Below, one piece after another: positions 11,332 through 22,759 of a DNA stretch of 64,000 nucleotides (positions within the stretch are counted from its first letter, which is position 1; the number at the start of each line of letters is the position of its first letter). This DNA is from Basidiobolus meristosporus CBS 931.73. Its lineage: Eukaryota; Basidiobolomycota; Basidiobolomycetes; Basidiobolales; Basidiobolaceae. The stretch spans positions 1 to 64,000 of the forward strand of contig MCFE01000192.1 in the NCBI GenBank assembly GCA_002104905.1, read 5' to 3'. The notes under the pieces were generated by a model, which worked only from the letters and a program-made list of their open reading frames with translations, was not told the origin of the DNA and did not search any database. Made by a program: the position numbers and the translations under genes.

Positions 11332-12226
11332 GGACTACTTCAACGGCAAGGAGCCCAACAAATCCATCAACCCCGATGAGGCTGTTGCCTACGGAGCCGC
11401 TGTCCAGGCTGCTATCTTGTCTGGAGATACCTCTGAGAAGACTCAAGACTTGCTTTTGCTCGATGTTGCTCCTCTCTCCTTGGGTATTGAGACCGCCGGA
11501 GGAGTGATGACTCCCTTGATCAAGAGAAACACCACTGTCCCCACCAAGAAGTCCGAGACCTTCTCCACCTACGCCGACAACCAGCCCGGAGTGTTGATCC
11601 AGGTGTTTGAAGGTGAGCGTGCCCGTACCAAGGACAACAACATTCTCGGCAAGTTCGAGCTTACCGGCATTCCACCTGCTCCTCGTGGCGTTCCTCAAAT
11701 CGAGGTCACCTTCGACGTCGATGCCAACGGTATCTTGAACGTGTCTGCTCTGGACAAGACCACTGGTCGCTCCAACAAGATCACCATCACCAACGACAAG
11801 GGCCGTCTCTCGAAGGAGGATATCGAGCGCATGGTGTCTGAGGCTGAGAAGTACAAGGCCGAGGATGAAGCTGCCGCCTCCCGTATTTCTGCCAAGAACG
11901 GACTCGAGTCCTATGCCTACTCTCTCCGCAACACCCTTCAAGACGAGAAGGTTGCCGGACAATTGGAGGCTGATGACAAGAAGAAGCTCGAGGAAGCCAT
12001 CAACAGCACCATCAGCTGGTTGGATGACAGCCAAGAAGCCTCCAAGGAGGAATACGAGGACAAGCAAAAGGAGTTGGAAGGTGTTGCCAACCCCATCATG
12101 ACCAAGATGTACCAAGCTGCTGGCGGTGCTCCAGGTGCTGCTCCAGGAGGATTCCCTGGCGGTGCTGCCCCTGGTGGATTCCCTGGTGCCGATAGCAGTG
12201 AGCCCACTGTTGAGGAATTGGATTAA
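10286..12226 (+). CDS. HSP70: Cytosolic Hsp70 chaperone (Ssa type), copy 4
   Basis: Intronless, 646 residues, apparently the same protein as copies 3 and 5. It has the ATPase domain, DLLLLDV linker, substrate-binding domain, lid, GGFP-type tail and EELD end. It has the strongest promoter element of the five and an AATAAA at about 12279 for 3' processing. The next gene (Kre9-like) starts only 280 bp downstream on the same strand. Confidence 0.98.
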
Positions 12227-12505
12227 TTATCCGGCAATATAATATCAGTCAATTTGTTATATATGTATAGAGACATTCAATAAAATCATTGAATACTAAG
12301 GTTTATTTTGGTACTTCGTTTGCGTATGGGAAATTTATAATGCAGATTATTGCATTTATAATGGTTTATCATAGGAAATTTATTGATAATAGTAGGAAGA
12401 TTGGTTAATAAGCGACCACAGTAAACTTCCCATATGGCATGCATTTTGAGGAAATAGATATATACTTCTTAAACTTGGTCCTCCAAGTACCAGTACCATA
12501 TTACT

Positions 12506-13142
12506 ATGAAGCTATCCTTACTGTGCTCTAATGTCATATCAGTGTTTGTCCTAATAAGAAGCGTTGCGGGGGACTTTATAATTACTTCACCAACTGACAC
12601 CAAACTTTTGGCCGGGACTATGGGAAAGATATCATGGTAATCACCACTGTAGTTTCAATGTATTTTTATTGGAGCCAGCGTGTTTGACATCATTTTATGA
12701 ACACAGGATTGAGAGTGGTCCTTCTCCAGCTACACCCTCTACAATGAATATATATCTTCTTTTTGGCGGAGACCCAACCAGATTACAGATGGTGGCTAAT
12801 ATTGGGAGCTCAATAGCTGGCAACAAAGGGTTTTATGAATGGTTTATTTTAGCTACCACCAGGAGCAGCAAGAATTATGTGATCCGAATGGGGGACGGCG
12901 AATACGCTAGATACAGCCATTATTTCGAAATCTACAACCCAACAATGCCGGCACTTCCGGAGACTTTAGATGCCGCACCTCAAAATCCCAGCAAAACGAC
13001 GGTGCCTACTACGACTTTAAAATCTGAGGTAAACGTGAACAAGCTCGCTAATACCAACGGAATATCTGACTCGAATGCTGGGATTGTTCCAGGACTGTGG
13101 TGTATACTAGCCCTCATATCACTCATTCGATTACTAGTTTGA
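12506..13142 (+). CDS. Small GPI-anchored Kre9/Knh1-type cell-surface protein
   Basis: Two exons, 12506-12636 and 12707-13142, with a 70-nt intron, give 188 residues. Exon 1 is short: a signal peptide, mature part starting near residue 22, then FIITSP...LLAGTMGKISW, with the Trp codon split by the intron. Exon 2 continues IESGPSP...IYLLFGGDP...LQMVANI...YVIRMGD. This is the N-terminal pattern of the fungal Ser/Thr-rich GPI-anchored family (Kre9/Knh1 domain). It is followed by a Thr/Ser-rich spacer and a 16-residue hydrophobic C-terminus typical of a GPI signal. Family members sit in the plasma membrane or wall and are linked to beta-1,6-glucan assembly; the role here is inferred. The gene lies between Hsp70 copies 4 and 5 and points toward copy 5. 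Confidence 0.82.
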
Positions 13143-13353
13143 AAGACTTGTAATATTCATTTTCTATACATTTTGATATGCATTAAAACAGCCTTTGCGA
13201 AATTACTCGTTGATATTACATTGGAAATTTCTAGATTTTCTAAATGACACTTGTTTATTCTAAGATACAAGGCTACGACTACATGAAATAATCACATATT
13301 TATAATTAGAGTACATTGTTAAATACATATAAATAGGACTATCAATTGGCTAT

Positions 13354-14100
13354 TTAATCCAACTCTTCAACAGTGGGCTCACTGCTATCGGCACCAGGGA
13401 ATCCACCAGGGGCAGCACCGCCAGGGAATCCTCCTGGAGCAGCACCTGGGGCACCGCCAGCAGCTTGGTACATCTTGGTCATGATGGGGTTGGCAACACC
13501 TTCCAACTCCTTTTGCTTGTCCTCGTATTCCTCCTTGGAGGCTTCTTGGCTGTCATCCAACCAGCTGATGGTGCTGTTGATGGCTTCCTCGAGCTTCTTC
13601 TTGTCATCAGCCTCCAATTGTCCGGCAACCTTCTCGTCTTGAAGGGTGTTGCGGAGAGAGTAGGCATAGGACTCGAGTCCGTTCTTGGCAGAAATACGGG
13701 AGGCGGCAGCTTCATCCTCGGCCTTGTACTTCTCAGCCTCAGACACCATGCGCTCGATATCCTCCTTCGAGAGACGGCCCTTGTCGTTGGTGATGGTGAT
13801 CTTGTTGGAGCGACCAGTGGTCTTGTCCAGAGCAGACACGTTCAAGATACCGTTGGCATCGACGTCGAAGGTGACCTCGATTTGAGGAACGCCACGAGGA
13901 GCAGGTGGAATGCCGGTAAGCTCGAACTTGCCGAGAATGTTGTTGTCCTTGGTACGGGCACGCTCACCTTCAAACACCTGGATCAACACTCCGGGCTGGT
14001 TGTCAGCGTAGGTGGAGAAGGTCTCGGACTTCTTGGTGGGGACAGTGGTGTTTCTCTTGATCAAGGGAGTCATCACTCCTCCGGCGGTCTCAATACCCAA

Positions 14101-14133
<33 letters not shown>

Positions 14134-14248
14134 TTGAGTCTTCTCAGAGGTATCTCCAGACAAGATAGCAGCCTGGACAGCGGCTCCGTAGGCAACAGCC
14201 TCATCGGGGTTGATGGATTTGTTGGGCTCCTTGCCGTTGAAGTAGTCC

Positions 14249-14283
<35 letters not shown>

Positions 14284-15294
14284 TCCTCCAACAAGGACAA
14301 TCTCGTGGACGTTCGATTTGTCGATCTTGGAGTCACGAAGAACCTTCTCAACAGGGTCCATGGTGGAGCGGAACAAGTCTTGGCACAGCTCCTCGAATCT
14401 GGCACGGGTCAGGGAGGTGTAGAAGTCGATACCCTCGAACAAGGAGTCGATCTCAATCGAGGTCTGAGCAGCAGAGGACAGAGTTCTCTTGGCACGCTCA
14501 CAGGCGGTTCTGAGACGACGAAGGGCACGAGCGTTGCTCGACAAGTCCTTCTTGTTCTTGCGCTTGAACTCTTGGACAAAGTGGCTGACGAGGCGGTTGT
14601 CGAAATCTTCACCACCCAAGTGAGTATCACCAGCAGTGGCCTTGACTTCGAAGATGCCATCCTCAATGGTCAAGAGGGAGACATCGAAGGTACCTCCTCC
14701 GAGATCGAAAATGAGGACATTCTTCTCGCCACTGGTCTTTTGGTCAAGACCGTAGGCAATGGCGGCGGCGGTAGGCTCGTTGATGATACGAAGAACGTTC
14801 ATACCAGCAATAGCTCCGGCGTCCTTGGTAGCTTGACGCTGAGAGTCGTTGAAGTAGGCAGGAACGGTGACAACGGCGTTCTTGACCTCACCACCGAGGT
14901 AGGCCTCGGCGGTCTCTCTCATCTTCAACAAGATCATGGAGGAGATTTCTTCGGGAGTGAAGGTCTTGGTCTCACCCTTGTACTCGACTTGGATCAAAGG
15001 CTTGGAGTCCTTCTCGACGACCTTGAAAGGCCAGTGCTTCATGTCGGACTGGACCTCGGAGTCGTTGAAACGACGGCCAATGAGTCGCTTGGCATCGAAC
15101 ACACTGTTGGTGGGGTTCATGGCGACTTGGTTCTTGGCAGCGTCACCAATGAGACGCTCAGAGTCGGTGAAGGCAACATAAGAGGGAGTGGTTCTGTTAC
15201 CCTGGTCGTTGGCAATGATCTCGACACGATCGTTTTGCCAGACACCAACGCAGGAGTAGGTGGTTCCCAAATCAATTCCGACAGCTTTGGACAT
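13354..15294 (-). CDS. HSP70: Cytosolic Hsp70 chaperone (Ssa type), copy 5 (inverted)
   Basis: Intronless, 646 residues, the only array member on the minus strand, so it faces copy 4 tail to tail across the Kre9-like gene. The protein matches copies 3 and 4, with the same short tail and EELD end. Inverted sister copies 1.1 kb apart could form a hairpin or recombine to flip the intervening segment. Its promoter, read on the minus strand, has a TATA box and four GAA units spaced 10 bp apart. Confidence 0.98.
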
Positions 15295-15378
15295 GGTGAA
15301 ATGTGTAATTAAGTGTGAATGAAATAGTATGCGATATTAGGATATATTGAATGTCGAACTAGTTAGGCGCTAGTGAGG

Positions 15379-15385
15379 TTTTATA
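15379..15385 (-). promoter_or_regulatory. TATA box, Hsp70 copy 5
   Basis: On the minus strand this reads TATAAAA, about 85 bp before the start codon at 15294. Confidence 0.62.
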
Positions 15386-15401
15386 CTTTGTTTTTGACAA
15401 A

Positions 15402-15436
15402 ATTCAGGATTTTTCTCACAAATTCCAGCAAGTTCC
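15402..15436 (-). promoter_or_regulatory. Step-type heat shock element, Hsp70 copy 5
   Basis: TTC on the + strand (GAA on the coding strand) ends at 15405, 15415, 15425 and 15435. These are four units at exact 10-bp spacing, 17 bp beyond the TATA box. The architecture matches copy 1, although the flanks are unrelated. Confidence 0.7.
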
Positions 15437-16714
15437 ATTTTGTCAATCAAACATTTCACCAATCATGATAGATGCAGCTATACTTTACACCAAGATTTGG
15501 TAGATTAATACGAGTTAAATCAATTTTCGTCGTTTCGTGATTATCATGTAATTTGAGCGATTATGTGCAGTGAAGGGTTAATGTGTTGGTCTTCATCGTT
15601 ACAGTCTGCACAAAAGAAATTGGATAAAAAGAAAGGATTGTGGCTCGGCTGTATTCCAGGCGAAGTGAACTAAGCAGAAAAAAGGATATTTTGGATTGTA
15701 CATGACTCGTTTCGTAACTTATCAGCCTACTACCTTTTCCATGCCCATTCAGACTCAAAATTGGGAGCAGAACAGCGGCGATGAAAACGCACATGGCTGG
15801 TGCAATATCTAAAATCAAATCAGTCATCATGAATTATATGGGCAAATCACACATCATTGACAGGCAAGACCTGTACCACAATAGCCTGCAGTGCATAGTC
15901 CATGGTCCATAACCCATGAAAACTTACATGTTGAGTGAAACTGAATCAACCGGATAATCGGAATTAGTAGTTCTATGTCGCCACGACTGACCATTTACCA
16001 CGCACTACGGACCATTTACTACTCACTCCTTGACCAACACATGATACAGGTAAGAAAGCAGCGGTTGAAATACTGATTGTCCTTATATGAGATTCTGTCA
16101 CACAATGGTTTTATCACACAAATTAAATGGACACATACACACCCAAGCCATTCCGTTAGCATGCACAATCTGCCTCAACACAGAAACTATGGAACATGGA
16201 GATTGCCTCGTCATTCCATCACGTAATGTAGCATCCAGAAGGTATTGATCGGAACCTCTCGTCATTTGGCTGATCGCAATCCCTTTAGTAATCCCTCGTT
16301 GCCGACACCCGTAGCAAGGGCAAGGAAAGGCCAGGTTGGGCACTGTGAAAGTACTTTCGCCCCACTCTCTATGGGCGACCGATCTGAACATCTAGGGCAC
16401 TATTGGTGATAAGAGATAAGATAGTGGCCAGATGGCTAGCGCCAACCCTATAAATTCGTTTATCCCAGATCTGTCCAAGCAGTTGCTGTTTATTTATCCC
16501 AAAATTGATGTGTGATGGGGAGAGGAGCTTTTGAGGCGGATGATAATCCATGAAAGGAAGATATGCTTTTGTACAATGTGCGTGAGCTGTAGTATGATAT
16601 GGAAACAAAAGAGATGGACGAATGAGAAAGAATACTTCGATACAGTACATATGCAATATAAACGGAATGTCAGTTCAAGTCGTACGCCAACCAGAGGAAA
16701 TCTCAACCGGTCCC
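15437..16714. other. Intergenic, Hsp70 copy 5 to zinc-finger gene
   Basis: About 1.3 kb. Several readings of 70-97 codons on both strands overlap one another and match no family. Two half-similar repeats around GACCATTTAC lie near 15989-16030. A possible two-exon peptide of 55 residues (15599-15830, minus) is too weak to call. Confidence 0.5.
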
Positions 16715-17550
16715 CTAGCCGATTGGCTTTGTCCGATCCAAGTGCTGCCTCGATACGTTGAGGATACTATTTGTAGTGTCGAAGCAGAACATGTCCGCAG
16801 GTGGCAGGAATCTCTCCTGGAAGTTGCTGTGCGAATACCGGGGAAGGGCTGCTGTATCCACGCTCATCCTTCTTTCTTGGATTGATGGGAGCTTTGGAAG
16901 GTGGAATCGGTCATCCGTTGGGGTGGAAGGGAAGGACCGAGGAACGCCAGCAGGCGTGTGCTCGAAAAAGAAGTAGTTCACATCTCCCTGGGCCCCCTGG
17001 TGATTGTGACTATCTTTGCTGGTATCCGAGCACACGCTGGACCGACGATGGCCTCGACGCGATTTGGAAGACATGTGGGTGCGATAATGTTGCATCATGT
17101 TGTCTTGCCGGGAAAACCTCGATGGGCATCCAGGCATCAAGCATGGAAAGTTCTTTTCGCCCGTATGTATGCGATTGTGTCGAGCTAGATGCCCACTGGA
17201 GATGGCTACGAGTTAGTCAACCTGCTTACAAATTGCCATGCAGGGAAACATGCATACCTTGTGGTGAAGCTCCGGAAGCAGCCCGGGTAGTTGCACTTGT
17301 ACTTTCTTCGGGATTGAATCGAGCTCGTGTCTGCGTTAGAGAAATTCGACTTCAGTGGCGAGGGAATTGGAGTAGAGTCGCTGGGCGAAGGAGAGGGTGA
17401 CGTGGAGTGGGCGGAAGCCATGTCATCATTCAGCAGGCTCACAATCTGGCCGTCTGATGTGGTGATGGATAGGCTTGACTTTCTCTCCTCACGGAAGTTA
17501 AGGACCAACTTCTGCTCAGAAGTCGAGTGGTCTTCACCAGCATGTACCAT
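16715..17550 (-). CDS. Nrg1-like C2H2 zinc-finger transcription factor
   Basis: Two exons on the minus strand, 17550-17258 and 17195-16715, with a 62-nt intron, give 257 residues. Two tandem C2H2 fingers lie mid-protein: Cys86, Cys91, His104, His108 and Cys116, Cys121, His134, His138, joined by the TGEKN linker. The intron falls inside finger 1, and splicing restores FTTSGHLARHNRIH, which matches the yeast Nrg1/Nrg2 repressors that recruit Tup1-Ssn6 in glucose and stress repression. The N-terminal part is Ser/Pro-rich and the C-terminal part looks disordered. DNA binding is well supported. The repressor role and any link to the sugar genes elsewhere in the window are inference. Confidence 0.85.
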
Positions 17551-18276
17551 TTTCGGGAATTAATTAATTATAGAAATATAGGAAGAGGAATATTAATGAC
17601 GGAGGGAAAGCAGGGTGAGGTGATCAAGCAACAGGACAAGTTTGAAAGATGGCTAGCCAGGAGGGACGCTTTTATATTTCATGTGAGATTCCTGTAAACT
17701 GGTTGAAATCAACGTGAATCCGCCGAATTTGTCAAGCGACCAAATAGAGCGAATCTAAAATCCTTCCCAATAAGGAATATCCTCCTGCTTACCTTCGAGC
17801 ATCCTATGTATTGGTGTAGCCGCCGGCTCCTGCAACAGTCGGATAATATCCATGATTCGCAACCCTCCAAATCCCATGTTTCCCTCCAGGCGAATCTTCG
17901 ATGGTTTCGTTGTGCACAGTGATTCAGGAACATACTGGATTTCGCCAGGAATAAGGCAGCAGCGTCTCTCAGGCAGGCATATTAACCTTTCATCATGATT
18001 ACTGGCATCGCAAGATCGACAAACCCATGGCCTAATCAACACCAACCGATGGGAAAACGGTCGGTCCTCGCAAGGCACGCTGCCATAAACCAATGGAAGC
18101 CGGATCTCTACCGCCCACTGACTCTATCGCTGACCAGAGTGACCAATATAGTTTATCGTGGCATCCACTTCTCGGTCACCGCACCATCCATTTTAGGGGC
18201 TAGCGGGTTCCAAGAACAGTGGGTTATGGTGAGAGAGTTCTGAAATGTTGGGGGAAAGATGGAGCATAGATGGGAA

Positions 18277-18304
18277 TGAATTGATCTCAATGAATTGATC
18301 TCAA
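18277..18304. repeat. 14-bp tandem repeat, 2 copies
   Basis: TGAATTGATCTCAA occurs twice head to tail without mismatch. Confidence 0.9.
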
Positions 18305-19385
18305 TCTGGCCATAGATCGGTAAAATTCTGATCGTGGTCGAAGGGAGACAAGGTTTGGGTGGCTTGAAAGGGTAACGCTGCTAAACCATCCGCGGCTCAA
18401 AATGGCCAGTAATATGTACTTAGTGATATGTGCTTAGAACGACCAGTGATATGGCCTGATTAGCTACAGTACTCACGATTCGCATGCAAGGATAAACTAT
18501 CCCTTACGTTGCACACGGTGTGGTCACACATTATTTCAAGAAGATAGGTGGTCGTACATTATATCAACTAGATAGCGGGCGGGTCCTTGAATGGATTTCC
18601 TGAAATTCCCAAATACGGCCCCAGGAATGACGAGGTCCGATACTCGCTGTAAAGCCTTTCATTTGGCCTTCAGCAGCTCCGTAGCCCTGTACAACGAAAG
18701 GAGGTCTCCCGTGTCTTTCTGTTTGTTGGGACGAGATGCCTGCCTCAACCTCGACCTTGGCCCTTCTCTTCCTTTCCTCAAAAAGTCAATTCGCAATGAT
18801 CGCAGTCGACCGTAAAATGGAAAAATTCCAGGATCGCTCTTGAAACAAACTAGGTTAGCCTTACATGTCATGCTATTATTAATCCAACGATGGGCCTGTA
18901 GAGCGGCATCGCCAGTCGCTCATCCGTGTAAATGAGGACTCGGTACAGCCATTGCAATTTCCGTGACAGATGGCTCCGTATAGCTATCTCAACCCTCTCC
19001 CCAAAGCCTCTCTTTATGTCACCAAATGATATCATCCATGGCTTCTGAGTCACTTCGCTGCTACATTTCTGATCTGAACCTCGCCATTGCCCTACTGACG
19101 AAAAGATGATAATCCTGGGGATTACCCCCAATTTCAAAATCAAGGGGTGAGGTCTTACACGAGACGTCCCTGTGGAACGGTTCTCTAGGAGACATTTCTC
19201 AGACACCGCCCTGGCAAAAAGACTCGAGGCTCCTCACACCCAATCCCCCTAGGCCATCACCAAATTCCGGTTTTATCGTAGCAATGGGTTCCTATCGCAA
19301 TGAAGCTTTCCGGGCCTATACGAGAATAGCGATGCAACCCGTTGTGCTGGCTTTGGCTGCCCCGTCGATTCCCGCCCATTCCGCT

Positions 19386-19457
19386 CTCGCCCTTGATCTC
19401 CAACCATTCTTGTGACGAGGCGTCTCCCTTGATCTCCACGCATTCTAATGATGAAGC
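19386..19457. repeat. 36-bp imperfect tandem repeat, about 2 copies
   Basis: The segment around CCTTGATCTCC at 19391 recurs 36 bp later at 19427, with a similar continuation ending in GAYGARGC. The period is a multiple of three, so it could be a coding relic. Confidence 0.7.
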
Positions 19458-21585
19458 AAATCCCAAGAAGCTCTACGCTAATGGAAATTCGCGCCGTTTT
19501 CCAAATCTCGATATTTGCAGAGTCTAGACTCTGAGCATGAAAGATCTAATCGAGATCGTTGGGTTGACCATTCGCTAGCCAATCATGGGCATGTAGCGCC
19601 GACTAGATTTAGATGAATGTGTTGAATGCTAATTGGAGTATGGGATTCGAGCATTCTACAGAATGCCCAAAGTGACACCCAGGAACTTTGCCATAGCACA
19701 TGCGCATAGAATGCCTAAAGTGATCACTAGTCCTTAATTAAGCTTAAGTTGGATGCGAAGGTCTGCATGGAGTGGACAGCTTTGTATCAGCCGCAAGTAT
19801 CTACAAATTCATACATCCCAAAGCTCCAGCACAAGCAAGCGATCGCGATGTAGTTTTCTATTTTCGTCTTTATCGTTATCATATCTGTGATGCCTAGAGT
19901 CGGTCAAAACGGAGCGTTTTCTTGGCGGGTGGAGAGCTAGAGCAGGCTTTTCATATATCCTGATTCCGAGTTGTGGTGGGCGAATGGTTCCAGCAACCCA
20001 TTCATATGCACTAGCAACCAACAACTCGATCTGACCAGGTGGTGATCCATGGCATGTGATCGCGTCCCGGGCTCCAATTGAACAAATTGTTGCGCGACCA
20101 GATTGCGACCAGGATGACTGAACGAATATCCTAATCAAGTCTCGCAGTTACGTTCGAACCGACGGCTCGTGGATTATCCCCCTGCCATGCCGCAACACTT
20201 TCGATGATGCGAGATAATCATGGCATTGTTTCACGGTTCAGGCTAAATCCCAGGCAAGAGACACCCTGAGTTAATATGACGGCCATCACTCTGGGATCAT
20301 CTGGATTGCCGTTCCCTCAACAACACTGATGCCATTCGCTTGGGATTAGCAACACTATTGGCTGCTCAGTCCATCTGCCCGAAACCACAGATGTCCCGTG
20401 TAATGCAGCAGAAGATTCCCTCTTATCGCCTTTTCTCCGACGAATGATATTTACTTCATCTGGGCGTATATAGAGCGTTCCTGTTCGCCAGTGATGATGG
20501 TGTGCGATGAAGAACCTTGTTTGTGCGCCAACGCTTCGCACCTATCCTATAATCCATCTGGACCTAGTCGGGTTCGAGCAATGATGTGAACAAGGCCCCA
20601 GAAGCAGTTGAACTCCACCCTCATCATTCCAATGGAATGGCCAAGTTTCATTTGGAGTGCACATACGTTACGTTGATGTGCATTGTTTCAAGAAGGCTGG
20701 GGTAAACCCTTGTGCACATATTGATTTTTCCTTTGAACTGTGTTGCTGGCGGTCTTACATACAAGACTATTCATGCTAATCTCCATCCTTCCAAATCTCA
20801 CATTGGCTGTACGGTTTCAAATAAACGTCACACCAGGCTACAGTGGAATCCCAAGCTGTATAGATAGCGCTTCCAAGTAACATGCGCGCTATTGGCCATG
20901 TCTTACGGCAACATGGTCAGATGGTACTGGAATAGCCCTCTTCTGATATACTGATTAGCGCATATGGTATTAGAGGAATTATACGAATATGGAAATGCAA
21001 TGTCAATCCGTCCAACTGCAACTGTAGTGATGCAAGTGGGTTGCTGCTCTTGCGAATGGTGGCCACTGATGTATTTATTCGTTGGGTTGGTACGAGGGTA
21101 CTAGATCAAGCTAGATCGCAAACAAGCGCACAATGGTTACTTACTCGTGACCACTTATGATTGTAGGGGGCCATGGGTGGGCGAGATAGACTACCTACGC
21201 TGTACATATATACTTACGCCAGGCCACCCTCCCTGCATATACCTAATCTTAGGTCTTGCTCTTTGTCTTACCTTTCTAAAACCTTTGGGGCTCTAGAAAT
21301 GGGTGCGGAGACTCCGGCCCACGAAGGTGCACAAGGCCGTTACTTATATAACCATTGCGGGCGCTCCAGCTTTTTGCACTGAAGAGTCTCCTCATTCAGT
21401 GCTGGCATATAGCAGTGTCTTCGGTTTCCCCGGTGTAGGAATTAGCTTCTTCCCGCACTTAATAAAGATCCGCACAATGAATTTATTTGGGGAAACAATC
21501 GTCCTGCATCCCTTTGTCTCATAGGGGATTGAGTTGGCATGAAAAAATTGATTGATCAGATGCCTGAATTGGTTATCAACGGCTA

Positions 21586-22579
21586 ATGATGCAGCCAAGC
21601 TGTCATCCTATAAGCATGTCGCGTTTGTTTCTTACCAAACACCAATTGCCTAGTTTCAATATCTCTCAACGACAAAATTTTCACTCCGCTGTAACAACCA
21701 CACTGTACACCATGAGCAGCTGTCGTCAGGATAGTTGTGCGAATGCGACTTTTCAGGAAGATGTAAATAATATAACTAGTAATTTGGTAGAGCTCAAACT
21801 CTCTCCTCCGGATGAGAAGCAAGCATCCAACCAGAAAGATGAACTACAGAAAAAACAAGCTCCAAACAAACCTCTACGAAAGGGTAGAATTCTGACGACC
21901 CAGCAAAGAGCCCAGCCCCCAAATCGCACTAGCCCAACACAACTTAGACTTGCCATACGAACAGCCAAGTCTTCCAACAAGAACTTATTGGTGCTTGACT
22001 TGAATGGTACTTTGTTGTAAGTACCTTATCGCGATCTCATAGGAAACGCTATACGTACGTTGCTCACAACTCACACCTAGAATTCGTAACAAAAAATCCA
22101 AAGCGATCTACCTAAGGCCGCACGTTCCGGAGTTTATTGACTTCATTCTAAGCAAATTTTCGGTGCTAGTCTGGAGCTCCGCAATGCCTGTTAACGTCGA
22201 CCGAATGGTTGTTCACGTGTTTGAGCAACGCCATTCGCAACTCTTTGATATCTGGAATAGGACCCATCTCCGGTTAAGTCGCGAGGCATATAAAAAGAAG
22301 GTCGATGTGATCAAGGATTTATCCTGGGTATGGGAGAGATACCCTCAGTGGAATGGAACAAACACGATTCTGATAGACGATACTCCCTTTAAGGGTCAGT
22401 TGCAACCTTTTAACCATATCTGTCTAAGTGAATTCCTCAAAGATGACACGGACGACAAGGAGTTGCCAAATTTGAAGGCGTATCTAGAAGCCATGCTGGA
22501 TAGTGGCAATAGCGATGTAAGAGAATATATTGAACACCACAAGTACACACCCACGAAGCCAGTCGCCATCGAGAAATAA
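21586..22579 (+). CDS. FCP1/NIF-domain HAD-family protein with altered catalytic motif
   Basis: Two exons, 21586-22016 and 22081-22579, with a 64-nt intron splitting a Leu codon, give 309 residues. The second half is an FCP1 homology (NIF) domain of the HAD superfamily. Motif I is DLNGT (Asp138, Asn140, Thr142), while active FCP1/SCP phosphatases have DLDET. Motif II is VLVWSSA, and the last motif is ILIDDTP with both Asp present. The nucleophile Asp is kept but the general-acid Asp is Asn, so phosphatase activity is doubtful. Other fungal family members, as I recall, share DLNGT. The N-terminus is rich in Ser, Arg and His, has few acidic residues and reads RQNFHSA near 29-35, so a mitochondrial presequence is possible. 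The middle is polar and probably disordered. Confidence 0.83.
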
Positions 22580-22759
22580 GCAGCGTGTATATCCCCTTCC
22601 CCTTCCCCACCTCAGACACGAGTATTTGGCACATGAGAAATTTGATGTCTTTAATTAAATAAAATCATTGATCTTTTGGGATCCCAGATTTACTTTGGAC
22701 TATATGTTATGAGAGTATGTAAAGTGGTGATCAAGAAAATCGAAGGCTAGCCGGGCAAA

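Larger units (their letters stand above)
17551..21585. other. 4-kb gene-poor region
   Basis: The longest stretch without a supportable gene. Readings of 60-112 codons occur on both strands, but most lack an ATG start, overlap each other and match no family. I see no reverse transcriptase, transposase, terminal repeats or rRNA, and no tRNA that folds. It holds small tandem duplications (18277-18304 and about 19386-19457) and scattered similar 15-20-mers (AGAATGCCYAAAGTGA near 19661 and 19707). It may be regulatory sequence or decayed mobile DNA. Confidence 0.5.

Noticed and set aside
15599-15830. Possible two-exon 55-residue membrane peptide, minus strand
   Set aside because: Frame joins through GT-AG, but the product is short, has no known relatives and could arise by chance.
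17755-18093. 112-codon ORF on the minus strand in the gene-poor region
   Set aside because: No family features, overlaps another reading and has no promoter or splice support.
20148-20165. GTTCGAACC, similar to a Pol III B box
   Set aside because: No stem on either strand and no A box at a suitable distance.
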